Origin: Candidatus Faeciplasma pullistercoris
GTDB lineage: Bacteria; Bacillota; Clostridia; Oscillospirales; Ruminococcaceae
NCBI GenBank assembly: GCA_018715525.1
Contig: DVLL01000015.1
Coordinates: 17,300 to 81,299 of the forward strand
Length of the DNA stretch: 64,000 bases
Reading direction: 5' to 3'
Shown: positions 8,953 to 18,190 of the stretch, in pieces
How positions within the stretch are numbered: the stretch's first letter is position 1
Layout of the letters: every line of letters starts with the position of its first letter
Notes under the pieces: generated by a model
Database searches by the model: none
Seen by the model: only the letters and a program-made list of their open reading frames with translations
What the model was told of the DNA's origin: nothing
Program-made: the position numbers and the translations under genes

Positions 8953-9210
8953 GAAGTAGCTAAAAACAGGACAAATTTAGGCAAATAGACACTATGACAT
9001 AATAAATTTTGCGAAAAGCAAATATTTTTTGGGGCAGCATGTGTTGTGCAAGTTGCTCGAAAAAATGTTTGCTTATCCGTGTTTATAGGGGTTGTTATAC
9101 CTTCTTTGTGCAAAATGCACAATTAACTAACTTCGTTTTTGTGCCTCAGATCTGACCGCAGGTCGGGAATGACAGCACTTTTGCTACTTGGAACATTTTT
9201 TGGAGGAACT

Positions 9211-9888
9211 ATGGAGACAATCATTGCAACACACGGTCTGTCTCGTGACTTTAAAATCGGAGACGGCAGCGTCGTTCACGCGCTGAAGAACATCAACATT
9301 ACGGTGAACGAGGGAGTTCTTACCATCCTCAAGGGAAGGTCGGGCTCCGGAAAGACTACGCTTATCAACCTGTTGGGCGCGCTTGACCGACCGACTGAGG
9401 GCGAGGTTTTCTTTGACGGAGTTGACATTACCAAGCTGTCTGACTCAAAGCGTGACGAGCTGAGAAGGTACAAAATGGCTTTTGTATTTCAGTCGGTAGC
9501 GCTTATGAGCTCTATGACTGCATACGAAAATGTTGATTTTGGCTTGAGGCTTTCTAAATTTCCCTTTGACAAAAGGGATGAGAAGGTAAAAATGTGCCTT
9601 GAGCAGGTGGGACTTGGCAAAAGGATGTACCATCGCCCGGGCGAGCTGTCGGGCGGTGAGCAGCAGCGCGTCGCGATTGCAAGAGCGTTGGCTCACGACC
9701 CGAGGATAATATTTGCCGACGAGCCTACGGCTGAGCTTGACTCTGCGACCAGCCATCATGTTGTTGAGCTTTTTAAGCAGCTTGTAATAAGAGATCATAT
9801 AACTATTGTCATGACTACTCATGACCCGAGCTTGTTGGAAATCGCCGACAGGGTTTACACGTTAGAGGACGGTGAGATCATTGGGTAA
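9211..9888 (+). CDS. ABC transporter ATPase, LolD/MacB type
   Basis: 225-residue ATPase of the family that drives FtsX-like permeases. It shows Walker A GRSGSGKTT, Q-loop FVFQS, signature LSGGEQQRVAIARAL, Walker B IIFADEPTAELD and the switch His in MTTHDP. The ATG at 9211 follows TTTGGAGGAACT; a longer frame from 9139 has no ribosome binding site. It overlaps the next ATPase by 17 bp, so the two are translationally coupled. The sequence class is not that of sugar importers, although sugar permeases follow downstream. The adaptor and FtsX-like permease at 25.5-29.4 kb are the likelier partners (inference). Confidence 0.9.
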   Translation: METIIATHGLSRDFKIGDGSVVHALKNINITVNEGVLTILKGRSGSGKTTLINLLGALDRPTEGEVFFDGVDITKLSDSKRDELRRYKMAFVFQSVALMSSMTAYENVDFGLRLSKFPFDKRDEKVKMCLEQVGLGKRMYHRPGELSGGEQQRVAIARALAHDPRIIFADEPTAELDSATSHHVVELFKQLVIRDHITIVMTTHDPSLLEIADRVYTLEDGEIIG

Positions 9889-10864
9889 GAAGAAGCAGAG
9901 AAGGATAGAGCATCAGCAGGAGATCTTCGTCCAGGGAGCGGAAAATTCAGAGTACGCCATCGAGTGTGAGAATCTTGTAAAGATATATAAAACGGATAAA
10001 ATCGAAGTGGTTGCCCTTCAGGGACTCGACATGCAGATAAAGAAGGGCGAGCTTGTCGCGATAGTAGGCTCATCCGGCTCAGGCAAGTCTACGCTTCTTA
10101 ACATGCTCGGCGGACTTGACAAGCCTTCTGCCGGCTCGCTTGTGGTATACGGCAGGAACCTCCTTAAGTTCAATGAGGAGGACTACATGATTTACAAGCG
10201 CAATATTGTAGGCTTCGTTTGGCAGAACAACGCGAGAAACCTTGTTCCGTACCTCACTGCTGTTCAAAATGTGGAGCTTCCGATGCTTTTGCAGAACCAG
10301 AAGAACAGGCGCGAGAGAGCTCTTGAGCTTTTAGACGCAGTGGGGCTTTCAAAGAGAGTCAATTCAAGGCTCGATCAGATGTCGGGAGGCGAGCAGCAAA
10401 GAGTCGCGATTGCCATAGCGCTTGCCAATAATCCGAGCATTCTGCTGGCTGACGAGCCCACCGGCTCGGTAGACACCAAGACATCTGACCAAATCCTTAA
10501 CGTTTTCAAGGAACTGAACAGAACAAAGGGAATTACTATTGTAATAGTCACCCACGATTTGAGGCTTGCCAAAAAGATCGATCGAGTTATCGCGATAAGA
10601 GACGGCAGAACCTCAAGCGAAATCATAAAGAAATCTCATGCGGATATAATCCGGGAGTCACGCGGTCTCGGCGAGGAAAATACTTCGCCTGAGACAGAAG
10701 CCGAGGCGGAAGAGGAGTCTGTAGAGCTTGTGGTTCTCGACAGAACGGGAAGGCTTCAGCTTCCCAAGGAGTATCTCGAAGCGCTTGAAATCAAGGGAGG
10801 CTCGAGGGTGAAGGCGGATTTGGATATGGAGGCAAAACGGATCTATATCGAAAAAGCCGAATAA
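9872..10864 (+). CDS. ABC ATPase (LolD/MacB type) with AbrB-like C-terminal extension
   Basis: 330 residues, with GTG start at 9872 inside the upstream gene (TTG at 9881 is possible). The ATPase core has Walker A GSSGSGKST, signature MSGGEQQRVAIAIAL, Walker B ILLADEPTGSVD and VTHD. After about residue 250 comes a Glu-rich linker. The last 47 residues (ELVVLDRTGRLQLPKEYLEA and onward to YIEKAE) have the pattern of a SpoVT/AbrB swapped-hairpin: a strand, GR(L/I)xLPKE, a short helix, and a second pair of strands. Such a tail is not normal for this ATPase family (usual length about 230). It may serve dimerisation or DNA binding; the role is unknown. Confidence 0.88.
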   Translation: MRSLGKKKQRRIEHQQEIFVQGAENSEYAIECENLVKIYKTDKIEVVALQGLDMQIKKGELVAIVGSSGSGKSTLLNMLGGLDKPSAGSLVVYGRNLLKFNEEDYMIYKRNIVGFVWQNNARNLVPYLTAVQNVELPMLLQNQKNRRERALELLDAVGLSKRVNSRLDQMSGGEQQRVAIAIALANNPSILLADEPTGSVDTKTSDQILNVFKELNRTKGITIVIVTHDLRLAKKIDRVIAIRDGRTSSEIIKKSHADIIRESRGLGEENTSPETEAEAEEESVELVVLDRTGRLQLPKEYLEALEIKGGSRVKADLDMEAKRIYIEKAE

Positions 10865-10930
10865 GCATCTTTTTTAACCTATTTGGATTTTATACAAGCA
10901 GTTAAGTTTATAAGAAAGGTGGAAAAAATA

Positions 10931-13882
10931 GTGAAGAACAAACTGTTCAGGCGTTTGATATCGCTTTTGCTCGTTCTGGCGATGATAATGCCTACCTTGT
11001 CCGCGGTCTATGCTCAGGATAACACCGATTCAGTCGATGAGTCCGAATCTGACGACGGTGAGGTCAAGGAAACTTCTGCTCAGATTATTGATGAGTTGAA
11101 CCGCGCATATACATACAGCACCTACTACACAACTCACAAGGATGACCCGAGACCTGATGCAGAGGTAATCATCAACGGCGTCGACTTCATAGCCCAAGGC
11201 GATGAAAACGAAGGCTACATAGACACGATCGAAGGAGTCGAGGCTTATGTTTGGCCGGGCGAGGTAGGCTATGTTGAATATCCCTTCACGATCGAGGAAG
11301 AGGGTATATACAACATAGAGATAACCTACTATGCGCTTGCGAGCGTGTCTAACGACATCGAGCTTTCCTTCTTTATCGACGGCGAGAGCCCGTATTCTAC
11401 AGCCGACCGTATTGTTCTGTCCAAGTGCTGGGTAGACGAGGAGGATTCCTACACCATTGACGAGAACGGTGTAAAGACATTCAACGTCGATGAAAACGAC
11501 AACCAGATCAGACCTTCTCTGACTGAGTACCTCACATGGCAGACATCTCCTCTTAAGGACACCGACGGACTTTTCAATGATCCGCTCATATTCAATTTCA
11601 CCGAGGGCGAGCATGTTTTAAGAATCGAGTCTCAGAAGGCAAGGCTCGCTATAGCTCAGATAAGGATCTACAACGAGGAGCCTACTCCTGCTGCGGCAGA
11701 TGCTGAGAATGTCACCACAGACGAGTCGGTTGCCTCCCAGACAACCGGAATTTATATTCCCCTCGAGGGCGAAATGGCAGATTACAAGTCAGACGTAACC
11801 CTCTACGCTACATATGACCGTTCTACATATCTGACTTCCCCCTCCGACCCTGTTTTGATGCGTTATAACACGATAGGTCTTGAGAACTGGAAGTCCTCCG
11901 GACAGACAGTCACATGGAAATTCACCATGCCCGAAGACGGCTGGGTAAAGATAGGCATAAGAGGCAAGCAGAACCAGATGAGAGGTCTTTACTCCAACCG
12001 TAGGCTCTATATCGACGGTGAGGTTCCCTGCGAGGAGGCGGAGGCTGTCAAGTTCTATTACTCCGAATCATGGCAGTGCGTAACGCCTACCGACGCTGAC
12101 GGAAACACCATTTACTTCTGGCTGGAAGCAGGCGAGCACGAGATTGCTCTCGAGGCGGTTCCCGGCGAGATAGGCGACATCATGCGCCGTCTTGACGACT
12201 TAGTATTCTACCTGAACAGCTACTACAGGCAGATCCTCCAGATCACCTCACCTACTCCCGACGAGTACAACACCTACATGATCGACAAGCAGATACCCTC
12301 TATCATCCCTGACTTCCAGATCTACGCAGACGAGCTCAGAGCTGTCAAGGACGATATCGAGACCCTCGCCGGAACAGCCGGAACTGAGGCGGTATCTCTT
12401 GAAACTATGGCTCAGCTCCTTGACAAGTGTATCGAACGTCCCGATAACATTCCCTCGATGCTCGGACAGCTCAAGGACGATATAACATCCCTTTCTCAGT
12501 GGATGACCGATTACCGCAGCCAGTACCTTGAGGTAGACCTTATTGAGATTGTCTCCGCCGACAACGAGTTTTCCAGCGTCAAGGAGAATTTCTTGAAGAG
12601 TCTTGCCTTCAGCTTCAAGTCCTTCCTCGGCTCGTTCTTCCAGGACTACAATGTCCTTTCAAGCGACGAGGACGGAGCTCTCAACGTTTGGGTATCCTTA
12701 GGACGTGACCAGGCCCAGATAGTAAAGGAGCTCGTTGATTCCTACTTCGTACCCGAGACCGGAATAAAGACGTCCATCAACCTTGTTCAGGGCGGTATCC
12801 TCGAGGCGACGCTTGCCGGCAAGGGACCTGACGTCGCGCTATTTATCGGCGGCGACCTTCCGATTCAGCTTGCCGCCCGTGATTGTATAGTAGACCTGTC
12901 TGAATTTGAGGACTACGAAGAGATAACAGAGCGATTTGCTCCTAACATCATGACCCTCTACACATATCAGGAGGGCAACGAAAAGGGCGTATACGGACTT
13001 CCGATATCTCAGACATTCTCGATGATGTTCTACCGCTCCGACGTGCTTCAGTCATTCGGATTTACCGACGTCCCGGAGGATTGGGATCAGCTCATTGAGA
13101 TGCTGCCGACCCTCCAGAGAAGCTACATGGGCATAGGCTTGTCCTTTGATGTATTCGGAACATTCATGGTTCAGCGAGGGCTCAACTACTACAACGAAAT
13201 GAAGACCGCGACTATATTCGACGATCCTCTGGCGGTAGACGCGTTTGAGACCTGGACAAAGTTCTACACCACCTACAGCTTCGAGCAGACCTTTGACGCC
13301 TTCTCGAGATTCCGTACCGGTGAGTATCCGATAATCATTACCGGCTACACCTTCTACAATCAGCTTTACATGGCCGCACCCGAGATAAGAGGTCTTTGGG
13401 ACTTCGAGGTAATGCCGGGCTACAGGAACGCCGACGGAACCGTCAACCACTCGACGACCTCAGCTTCCTCCGGCGGTATCATCTTCAGCAAGCTCAACCA
13501 GGAGCAGAGAGAGGACGCATGGGAGCTTCTCAAGTGGTTCACCTCCGCTGAGATCCAGTCCGAGTACGGCAGATCGATAGAAGCGCTGTTGGGTCCTTTG
13601 GGACGATTCGACACAGCCAACATGGAAGCTCTAACACAGCTCTCATGGTCGCGCTCTGAGGTAGATAAGATACTCGAGCAGATGGAGGCGACAGTCGAGA
13701 TAGACATCATCCCGGCTACCTACATAGTCACACGAAACATAACAAACGCATTCAGAGAGACCGTCAACCTCAACAAGAACCCCAGAGATACCTTCCTGTG
13801 GTTCAACCGTGACACCAACGACGAGATCTTGAGAAAGTACGAGGAGATGGGAATTGAAATTCCCGCCTCCACCGGAAATTAA
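10931..13882 (+). CDS. Giant extracellular solute-binding protein with CBM-like modules
   Basis: 983 residues from the GTG at 10931, which follows AGAAAGGTGG; the longer frame from 10883 lacks a binding site. A signal peptide (RRLISLLLVLAMIMPTLS) is followed by two beta-sandwich carbohydrate-binding-like modules (about residues 50-255, with VEYPFTIEEEGIYNIEI, and about 280-430, with WKFTMPEDGWVKIGI). A helical stretch comes next. A family 1 solute-binding domain occupies the last 400 residues, with the hallmark GPDVALF and VYGLPISQTFSMMFYR region. Ordinary sugar-binding proteins have about 430 residues, so this is more than double. It begins the importer unit: two permeases follow directly. 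No lipobox is seen; how it stays at the cell surface is unclear. Confidence 0.88.
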   Translation: MKNKLFRRLISLLLVLAMIMPTLSAVYAQDNTDSVDESESDDGEVKETSAQIIDELNRAYTYSTYYTTHKDDPRPDAEVIINGVDFIAQGDENEGYIDTIEGVEAYVWPGEVGYVEYPFTIEEEGIYNIEITYYALASVSNDIELSFFIDGESPYSTADRIVLSKCWVDEEDSYTIDENGVKTFNVDENDNQIRPSLTEYLTWQTSPLKDTDGLFNDPLIFNFTEGEHVLRIESQKARLAIAQIRIYNEEPTPAAADAENVTTDESVASQTTGIYIPLEGEMADYKSDVTLYATYDRSTYLTSPSDPVLMRYNTIGLENWKSSGQTVTWKFTMPEDGWVKIGIRGKQNQMRGLYSNRRLYIDGEVPCEEAEAVKFYYSESWQCVTPTDADGNTIYFWLEAGEHEIALEAVPGEIGDIMRRLDDLVFYLNSYYRQILQITSPTPDEYNTYMIDKQIPSIIPDFQIYADELRAVKDDIETLAGTAGTEAVSLETMAQLLDKCIERPDNIPSMLGQLKDDITSLSQWMTDYRSQYLEVDLIEIVSADNEFSSVKENFLKSLAFSFKSFLGSFFQDYNVLSSDEDGALNVWVSLGRDQAQIVKELVDSYFVPETGIKTSINLVQGGILEATLAGKGPDVALFIGGDLPIQLAARDCIVDLSEFEDYEEITERFAPNIMTLYTYQEGNEKGVYGLPISQTFSMMFYRSDVLQSFGFTDVPEDWDQLIEMLPTLQRSYMGIGLSFDVFGTFMVQRGLNYYNEMKTATIFDDPLAVDAFETWTKFYTTYSFEQTFDAFSRFRTGEYPIIITGYTFYNQLYMAAPEIRGLWDFEVMPGYRNADGTVNHSTTSASSGGIIFSKLNQEQREDAWELLKWFTSAEIQSEYGRSIEALLGPLGRFDTANMEALTQLSWSRSEVDKILEQMEATVEIDIIPATYIVTRNITNAFRETVNLNKNPRDTFLWFNRDTNDEILRKYEEMGIEIPASTGN

Positions 13883-13900
13883 AGGAGGGAAGGAATAAAC

Positions 13901-14848
13901 ATGGCTAAAAAAGAAGCTGCCGCAGTAGCGAGGCCGATAAACACAACCAGCAAGTCAGCTTATACCTGGCACCTCGTGAAGAGGAACTGGGCGTGCTATG
14001 TCATGATGCTCCCGTTCTTCGTGCTGTTTACGATCTTTACGATAGTGCCTGTAGTACTGAGCTTTCCCCTCGGACTAACGAACTTCAATCTTGTTCAGTT
14101 CCCGAGGTTTATAGGACTTCAGAATTTCTACTCGCTCTTTGTAAATGACGACGTATTCCTCATCGCGATAAGAAACACACTTATCTTTGCGATATTCACA
14201 GGTCCTTTCTCGTATGTGCTCAGCTTTATTCTTGCTTGGCTGATAAACGAGATGAACCCATTCTTCAAGGTGTTCTTCACCTTTGTATTCTACGCTCCGT
14301 CAATGACCCCCTCTGCCTTTGTTATCTGGCAGCTGGTATTCTCAGGCGACTCCTACGGATACCTCAACTCAGTCCTGATGGATCTCGGAATCATAAATAC
14401 GGCTCAGCAGTGGCTGACGGATACGACGTACATGATGACGGTAGTTATCATAGTGCAGCTGTGGATGTCGATGGGCGCGGGCTTCCTTGCGCTTCGAGCA
14501 GGATTCCAGAATATCGACGACTCGCTCTATGAGGCGGGTGCAATCGAGGGAATCCAGAACAGATTCCAGGAGCTCTTCACCATTACGATTCCCGCGATGG
14601 GACCGTCGCTTCTGTTCGCCGCGGTACTTGCCATTTCAGGCGCGTTCACCGTCGGCGGAGTAGGAGCTACGCTCTGCGGCATGCCTTCAACAAACTACGC
14701 GGTTCATACGATTATGAACCACGCTCAGGACTATGGTTCGATCCGTTACGAAATGGGTTACGCCTCAGCGATATGTATGGTACTCTTTGTCGCGATGCTT
14801 GTTACCAACCACCTGATTCGTAAGGCGCTGAGCAGATATACTGACTGA
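13901..14848 (+). CDS. Sugar ABC transporter permease, MalF/UgpA type
   Basis: 315 residues with six predicted membrane segments, starting after a cytoplasmic N-terminus near residue 30. The coupling-loop EAA motif is present as YEAGAIEGIQNRFQELFTIT, followed by IP. AAAGGAGG precedes the ATG by about 12 bp. It forms the first permease pair with the next gene, 17 bp away, and would import the ligand of the binding protein upstream. The substrate is not deducible beyond a likely oligosaccharide. Confidence 0.92.
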   Translation: MAKKEAAAVARPINTTSKSAYTWHLVKRNWACYVMMLPFFVLFTIFTIVPVVLSFPLGLTNFNLVQFPRFIGLQNFYSLFVNDDVFLIAIRNTLIFAIFTGPFSYVLSFILAWLINEMNPFFKVFFTFVFYAPSMTPSAFVIWQLVFSGDSYGYLNSVLMDLGIINTAQQWLTDTTYMMTVVIIVQLWMSMGAGFLALRAGFQNIDDSLYEAGAIEGIQNRFQELFTITIPAMGPSLLFAAVLAISGAFTVGGVGATLCGMPSTNYAVHTIMNHAQDYGSIRYEMGYASAICMVLFVAMLVTNHLIRKALSRYTD

Positions 14849-14865
14849 TAAGGAGGGGAGAATAT

Positions 14866-15825
14866 ATGGCATCAGATAAAAGACTGACTGCTGAAAAGCA
14901 GGCGGCGATTCAGGAAAAGAAGCTGCGCAAGCTCAGACGCCGCCATGTCAACATAAATACCGTTCATGTCAAGAAGTCAAAGGGAAAGCATATAAACGGC
15001 TCCCTCGCAGGTGATATTTCAATTTTCATTTTGCTGGCGCTGCTGGGTATATTCATGATATTCCCGCTCTACTACTCGATTATCCAGTCCTTCAAGCCGA
15101 TAAGCGAGCTGTTCGTATTCCCGCCCAAGCTCTATGTAATATCGCCTACGACCGAGAACTTCTCCAACCTCTTTAAGGTTGCCGGAAACCTCTGGGTTCC
15201 CTTCTCGAGATACGTATTCAACTCGGTATTCATCACGGTAGTTATCACTATCATGCACGTATTTGTATGCTGCTGCTGCGCTTATGTGCTTTCAAAGTGC
15301 CGCTTCCCCGGCTACACCGTGGCGAACCAGATCATAGTAACCTCCCTTCTGTTCACCTCTACCGCGACCGGTATCATGCAGTTCGTAGTAATGGCTAAGA
15401 TGGGAATGATCAACACCTACTGGGCGCTGATTCTTCCGAGCGTTGCGACCCCGATGGGTCTGTACCTCATGCGACAGAGCATGTCGACTATCAACGACTC
15501 GATAATAGATGCCGCGAAGGTAGACGGCGCGGGCGTATTCAGAACCTGCTGGCAGGTAGTAATACCCAACCAGAAGCCGGCTATAGCGACGCTTATCATC
15601 TTCGTGTTCCAGGGTGCGTGGAACGTACAGGGCGGCGCTCTTGTATACCAGGAGAACCTGAAGACTCTGCCCACCATCATGTCGCAGATCGCGGCCGCAG
15701 GTATTGCCCGACAGGGTATTATCTACGCGTCGGCGGTAGTGCTCATGATCCCTCCGCTCGTCATCTTCCTTATCGCGCAGAGTAATGTTATGGAAACCAT
15801 GGCGAACTCTGGTATGAAGGATTAA
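14866..15825 (+). CDS. Carbohydrate ABC transporter permease, MalG type
   Basis: 319 residues with six membrane segments. The EAA motif reads DAAKVDGAGVFRTCWQVVIP. A basic N-terminus of about 45 residues is longer than usual. It pairs with the preceding MalF-type permease; AAGGAGGGG lies just upstream. Belongs to the binding-protein-dependent importer of this cluster. Confidence 0.92.
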   Translation: MASDKRLTAEKQAAIQEKKLRKLRRRHVNINTVHVKKSKGKHINGSLAGDISIFILLALLGIFMIFPLYYSIIQSFKPISELFVFPPKLYVISPTTENFSNLFKVAGNLWVPFSRYVFNSVFITVVITIMHVFVCCCCAYVLSKCRFPGYTVANQIIVTSLLFTSTATGIMQFVVMAKMGMINTYWALILPSVATPMGLYLMRQSMSTINDSIIDAAKVDGAGVFRTCWQVVIPNQKPAIATLIIFVFQGAWNVQGGALVYQENLKTLPTIMSQIAAAGIARQGIIYASAVVLMIPPLVIFLIAQSNVMETMANSGMKD

Positions 15826-15873
15826 ACCACAAGCTAAATGTTTGATTTAAGAAAAGGAAAAAGGTGATAAGCG

Positions 15874-17538
15874 GTGACGAGTAAAAATACGAAAAAGCTG
15901 CTCTGCGTGCTTCTCACGGTAATATTGACCTGCTCGCTTATGGCGCAGGCTATATTTGCGGAGGACCCGTATGAATCGTACAGCTATGACGCATGGGGCA
16001 GTGCCGTCCCCTCACAGAACGGCTACATAGTCAAGGACACTATTACCGGTGCCGACATGGGTCTTGAACAGCTTTCAGACCCTGAAAGTCCGCTGTTCAT
16101 AAGCGAGACCGAGCCGGCAGTCCTCAACGATGCGAAGGACTTTTACCTATCCCCGAACAATGAGTTCTTCATCGTTGATACCGGAAACAACAGAATTATC
16201 AGAACGGATATCAACTTTAATCTTATTGCCTGCTACAAGACCTTCACCGGAAGCAACCTCACCGAGGAGGTAACCCTTGAGGATGGAACCACCGAGGAGC
16301 GAGTGGTGACCGATCTGAAGTCTCCCTACGGAATATTTGTTGACGAGGACGATATAATGTACATCGCCGACAGAGACAACCAGAGAGTCATTAAGGTAGG
16401 CTTTGACTGCGAGATCATTACCGAGTACACAAGACCCGATACTGAGCTTTACAATTCGGTATCCTTCTACTGCACAAAGGTTTTGGTCGATGCCGCCAAA
16501 AACGTATATGTAATCTGTCCAGCGGTAAATAAGGGAGCTGTAATGTTCTCTCCCTCCGGCTCGTTCATAGGATTCTACGGAGCGAACAGGGTTCAGGTTA
16601 CTGCCGAGGTCATAAGAAACAAGATCTGGAGAAAGTTCGCGACCGAGTCACAGGCGGCTTCTCTGGCAGGTACGACTCCTGTTGAGTACGCCAACTTTGA
16701 CATCGACGATGAGGGCTTTATCTACACGGTAACCGAGGTAGCTAACGTCTCGACCGACGCGCTCAAGAAGCTCAATCCGGCTGGAACGAACATACTTGAG
16801 CTGACAACCAACGCCGCTGACATTGAATTCGGCGATCAGGAAGCAGTTACATATTCGGGCACTACCTATGTAACCCGACTCACCGACGTTTCGATAGGAG
16901 ACAACGGGCTTATCAACATACTCGACTACACCTCAGGACGTGTGTTCCAGTATGACAGAGAGTGCAATCTTTTGTTCATCTTCGGCTGCGACCAGGAGGC
17001 TCAGAACGGCGGATTTGACAACCCGAACGCGATAGAGTGCCTTGGCAATCTCATATACATACTTGACGGAAGAAACGACGACATAACGATATTTGAGGAA
17101 ACTCTCTTCGGTTCCTATGTTCACGAGGCTGCCGAGCTGTTCAACAGAGGTCTTTATGAGGACTCCGTAGATCTTTGGGAAGAGGTTCTCAAGAGAGACG
17201 GAAACTACAACATGGCCTACATTGCGCTCGGAAGAGCTTACCTGAACGAGGACAGGTATGATGAGGCTGTCGAGTACTTCAAGCTTGCCTTCCAGGATGA
17301 CGACTATGACAGAGCCTTCGAGTCAAGGCGTAAGGAGATGCTAAGAAATAACTTTACGCTTATAGTCATAATTGTGGCCGCTCTCTTAATCGTATGGATC
17401 GTTCTCGGAATATTCAAGAAAAAGGGAAAGATACCAAAGAAGCTGATTGCCACCGGAGTAGGTTGGGTCGTTGATAAGGCGAAACCGGCGGTAACAGGGC
17501 TTGTCGCTAAGATCAAGGAGGGAGGAAAGAAGAAATGA
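15874..17538 (+). CDS. Secreted NHL-repeat beta-propeller with TPR and C-terminal membrane helix
   Basis: 554 residues with a GTG start after AAAGGTGATAAG. It has a signal peptide (LLCVLLTVILTCSLM). NHL-type propeller repeats follow (FFIVDTGNNRIIRTD, YIADRDNQRVIKVG, LINILDYTSGRVFQYD). A tetratricopeptide pair is near residues 430-485 (AAELFNRGLYEDSVDLWEEV, AYIALGRAYLNEDRYDEAVE), then one transmembrane helix (about 500-520) and a Lys-rich cytoplasmic tail. It overlaps the next gene by 4 bp. The propeller and TPR would face outside, suggesting a scaffold or sensor at the cell surface for the importer. The function is inferred only from domains and context. Confidence 0.85.
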   Translation: MTSKNTKKLLCVLLTVILTCSLMAQAIFAEDPYESYSYDAWGSAVPSQNGYIVKDTITGADMGLEQLSDPESPLFISETEPAVLNDAKDFYLSPNNEFFIVDTGNNRIIRTDINFNLIACYKTFTGSNLTEEVTLEDGTTEERVVTDLKSPYGIFVDEDDIMYIADRDNQRVIKVGFDCEIITEYTRPDTELYNSVSFYCTKVLVDAAKNVYVICPAVNKGAVMFSPSGSFIGFYGANRVQVTAEVIRNKIWRKFATESQAASLAGTTPVEYANFDIDDEGFIYTVTEVANVSTDALKKLNPAGTNILELTTNAADIEFGDQEAVTYSGTTYVTRLTDVSIGDNGLINILDYTSGRVFQYDRECNLLFIFGCDQEAQNGGFDNPNAIECLGNLIYILDGRNDDITIFEETLFGSYVHEAAELFNRGLYEDSVDLWEEVLKRDGNYNMAYIALGRAYLNEDRYDEAVEYFKLAFQDDDYDRAFESRRKEMLRNNFTLIVIIVAALLIVWIVLGIFKKKGKIPKKLIATGVGWVVDKAKPAVTGLVAKIKEGGKKK

Positions 17539-18170
17539 TTTATGATATGACGCCGCTTCAGTGGCTCAAGCATGTACTTTTCCACCCTATCGAGGGCTAT
17601 GAGGATATGAGATGGAAAAAGGCAGGCTCCATAAAGATTTCCATCGTGATTGTATTCTTCCTCTTTGTAGCACAGGTATTTAACGCAAGATTCGGCGGCT
17701 TTGCCTACAATATGAGAGCCTATTCCGATGTATTCAACGTTGTTCCGATACTTGTGCAGAGCGTAGTCTACTACATAACATGGGTAGTCGCCAACTGGAG
17801 CTTCTGCACCCTGCTCGACGGCGAGGGCAACATGCGCAGAATAGCCATTTATTCCGCTTATGCGCTGGTTCCCTTCATCGTCGGAAGCATAGTTTCTACG
17901 ATAATTTCTTACTTTGTAACGCTTGACGAATCCATTTGGGTAACTGCGGTATCCCAGATAGGACTATGGTGGTCAATCGTGCTCATGATTTTTGGAATGA
18001 AGGCGTGCCACCAGTATTCATTCAGCAAAACGATAGTCTGCATAATTCTGACTCTGATCGGTATGCTCCTGATACTCTTCCTGGTCGTACTGCTCATGTC
18101 ACTTTTCCAGCAGGTTTGGCTCTTCTTCTTCACTATCTATACTGAGATCATGTATAGAATAAGAAGCTGA
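17535..18170 (+). CDS. Yip1-like multi-pass membrane protein
   Basis: 211 residues, ATGA overlap with the gene before it. It starts with a short amphipathic part (PLQWLKHVLFHPIEGYEDMR), a typical Yip1-family opening, followed by five hydrophobic segments. The motif SAYALVPFIVGS in the middle also fits the family. Yip1-type proteins accompany the same kind of sugar importer in other Firmicutes; their role is not known. Translationally coupled to the propeller protein. Confidence 0.82.
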   Translation: MIYDMTPLQWLKHVLFHPIEGYEDMRWKKAGSIKISIVIVFFLFVAQVFNARFGGFAYNMRAYSDVFNVVPILVQSVVYYITWVVANWSFCTLLDGEGNMRRIAIYSAYALVPFIVGSIVSTIISYFVTLDESIWVTAVSQIGLWWSIVLMIFGMKACHQYSFSKTIVCIILTLIGMLLILFLVVLLMSLFQQVWLFFFTIYTEIMYRIRS

Positions 18171-18190
18171 CGGGCAGAAAGTGAGTTGCT

